Below are positions 61,981 through 64,000 of a DNA stretch of 64,000 bases, one piece after another. Source of the stretch: Chitinophaga pinensis (GTDB lineage: Bacteria; Bacteroidota; Bacteroidia; NS11-12g; UBA9320); NCBI GenBank assembly GCA_945897885.1, contig CAMDGU010000008.1, forward strand, positions 1 to 64,000, written 5' to 3'. The notes under the pieces are model-generated. The model ran no database searches, had not been told where the DNA came from, and saw only the letters and a program-made list of their open reading frames with translations. How positions within the stretch are numbered: the first letter of the stretch is position 1; each line of letters begins with the position of its first letter. Both the position numbers and the translations under genes were made by a program.

Positions 61981-62187
61981 TACAAGGGCAAAGATAATTT
62001 TATTTTAGATTATAGAAATGCTAAGCATTCGCTAATGCCTTTATTTAAAAAAAATATAAATGGATTAGCATTTACTATTCTAGATTAATGGTTTAAAAGC
62101 ACTATAACTCAATGCTCAAATAACTACTTTTGAATTATCAAATTTTTTAGTTCCATTTTAAAGTTTAGTAATATTTTCAGCATTAAT

Positions 62188-62979
62188 GTGGTGTTGGGTT
62201 GTTTAAGTTGCTCTTTATTTTTTTTAGAACCAAATCCATTTGCGGGGAATAAAAATGACTTTTTACTTATTTTAATGAGTATAGTTTGGAGCATTTATAC
62301 CGCTGATCATATTTTGGATGGTTACAAATCTCGCGGCCAATCAGGAATTTTTAGGTATGATTATCATTATACTTATCGTCGCAGCTTAAGTCTTATTTTG
62401 GTTTCGGTTGCTGTTTTTGCATTGGTGCTTATTTATAAAAACAGAAATTCAGTATTTGTTGCTAATGGTATGTGGCTTGCACCGGTTTTACCCTTTTACT
62501 TTTTTTTAAAAATGAAGGGAAAATTAAAACCCTTGGTAAAAATGGTTATCATTTCAATCGTTTTTTCTGCTGCAGTGGTTTCTCTTTATGCCAGTTCTTC
62601 TTTATACTCTGATTTTTTTTCATTGGAACGTTTGATAGTTTCGATAATAGCCTTTATAAATCTTTTGGTGTTGGAACACTTTGAATTTCATGAGGAACAA
62701 AAGCCGCTGCAACCGGAATCAAAAGACTTATACTTAAACTTGGCCAATAGAATGTTCATTTGGACTTTACTTTTACTGGTTTTAACTACATTTCAAAATA
62801 TGGCAGCGTGGCCTTTTACTTATTCTTTGCTATTGGTTGCTTTGTTTTTAAGACTGATTTTGAGATTTCAAAAATGGTTTGGAGTAAACCTAAGATACCG
62901 TTACTGGGCAGATTTTAGTTTGGTACTTGCCTGGCCGTTTCTTAAACTTTTACTTTATATACAATCGCTTTGTCTTTAA
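62188..62979 (+). CDS. Polytopic membrane protein, UbiA-like character possible
   Basis: Many TM segments; SIYTADHILDGYK; start codon uncertain (GTG at 62188, frame open back to 62134). Confidence 0.65.
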   Translation: MVLGCLSCSLFFLEPNPFAGNKNDFLLILMSIVWSIYTADHILDGYKSRGQSGIFRYDYHYTYRRSLSLILVSVAVFALVLIYKNRNSVFVANGMWLAPVLPFYFFLKMKGKLKPLVKMVIISIVFSAAVVSLYASSSLYSDFFSLERLIVSIIAFINLLVLEHFEFHEEQKPLQPESKDLYLNLANRMFIWTLLLLVLTTFQNMAAWPFTYSLLLVALFLRLILRFQKWFGVNLRYRYWADFSLVLAWPFLKLLLYIQSLCL

Positions 62980-62986
62980 GTAATAA

Positions 62987-63553
62987 TTACAAATTCATGC
63001 CTTTTTTATAACACGATTTACAACGCGGCTCATACATATCATTTTCCCCAATCTCGATAAGAGTTTCCGAGTTGCTTTTTTTAAAGGTATAAAAAGCTTG
63101 GTTGCCACATTTTGCGCATGAAGCGTGCAATAGGGTAATAGCGTTTGAAATTGCCATTAATCCGGGCATTGGCCCAAAGGGATTATTGTTAAAATCGTTG
63201 TTCAATCCGGTAAGTATTACTCTTAAATTTTTTGATGCTAAATGGCGACAAACATCTACTATTTCATTATCAAAAAATTGGGCTTCATCAATGCCAACAA
63301 TCTCTATATTGGTAATATGGTTTAAAATTTCTTTTGAATGGCTAATTACTTTACTCTCAATAGCCGTTCCATTATGCGACACAATAAATTCAGGATGATA
63401 TCTTTTATCAATTTCAGGTTTAAACAATAAGGTTTTAAAACCATTAGATGCTGATTTATTTATCCGTTTGATGAGTTCTTCGGTTTTCCCGCTGAACATG
63501 CAACCGGTAATTATTTCTATTAAGTCATGTTTTAAAGACAGTTTTAACCCCAT
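62987..63553 (-). CDS. tdk: Thymidine kinase
   Basis: GCMFSGKTEELIKRI...VGIDEAQFFDNEIVDVCR...CAKCGNQAFYTFKK...YEPRCKSCYKKG. Confidence 0.95.
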   Translation of the reverse strand: MGLKLSLKHDLIEIITGCMFSGKTEELIKRINKSASNGFKTLLFKPEIDKRYHPEFIVSHNGTAIESKVISHSKEILNHITNIEIVGIDEAQFFDNEIVDVCRHLASKNLRVILTGLNNDFNNNPFGPMPGLMAISNAITLLHASCAKCGNQAFYTFKKSNSETLIEIGENDMYEPRCKSCYKKGMNL

Positions 63554-63641
63554 TTTTAGTAACGTTTATAAAAATATTAGGAGCGAAAGATACAAAGCAA
63601 TTAACTTTGGTCGTTTAAAAAAAATAATCACCAGCTTAAGT

Positions 63642-64000
63642 ATGAAACGAAAAGTATTGCATAGCCAAATTGAGGTATTATTGGAAAAATTGGCTGCAAA
63701 TAATAAAAATTTATCAGGTCATGAGGGTAAGTTTTCTCAATTAGAAACAGATCTTTTACGCAAGCAATGTATTGAATTGTATGATGCTATTAATCAATTG
63801 CACATGGAAAATATGATGAGCAGTGGAGATAGGCAAGTGATTGTGGAGCCGGCAGTTTCTCCGATTATTGAACCTGAACCTTTTATAGAACCTCCTGTAA
63901 AGGATAATATTTTACCCACAATTGAAATTGAAGAGGAAGCCGAAATTCCTGAATTGGAGGCCATAGCTAAATCTGAGCCAGAGCCATTTTTTGAAAAAAT
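63642..64000 (+). CDS. Hypothetical protein, N-terminal part (runs off window)
   Basis: ATG at 63642, open to the edge: MKRKVLHSQIEVLLEKLAANNKNLSGHEGKFSQLETDLLRKQCIELYDAINQLH... Confidence 0.65.
   Translation, partial: MKRKVLHSQIEVLLEKLAANNKNLSGHEGKFSQLETDLLRKQCIELYDAINQLHMENMMSSGDRQVIVEPAVSPIIEPEPFIEPPVKDNILPTIEIEEEAEIPELEAIAKSEPEPFFEK

Overview
AT-rich Bacteroidota chromosomal window, about 45 genes on both strands. No rRNA, tRNA or CRISPR was recognised. Core genes present: uppS, bamA, fabH, plsX, rpmF, a DUF177/YceD gene, purQ, ssb, an S9 oligopeptidase, an RsmI-like methylase, an ECF sigma factor, a nucleotidyltransferase, a fused alpha/beta E1 dehydrogenase and tdk. Interspersed are large secreted proteins with type IX secretion (T9SS) type A or type B C-terminal domains. 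Most notable observations: (1) an ECF sigma factor followed by a probable membrane anti-sigma protein whose periplasmic end is a gliding-motility/T9SS type-B-like C-terminal domain, then a giant PKD adhesin; (2) three otherwise open genes each broken by one in-frame nonsense codon (a membrane glycosyltransferase-like gene, a beta-propeller/subtilase fusion, a GxxExxY gene); (3) the GxxExxY gene sits between two ~58 bp direct repeats that are themselves inverted-repeat hairpins; (4) duplicated segments, including a copied promoter/5' region, a copied 3' end of the oligopeptidase gene flanking an antitoxin-like ORF and a tandem hairpin repeat, and diverged repeats flanking a GT39 gene; (5) a GC-rich island, a SanA-like relic beside a perfect 18-bp hairpin, and a structured-RNA candidate. 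Family names come from reading motifs by eye; no searches were run.
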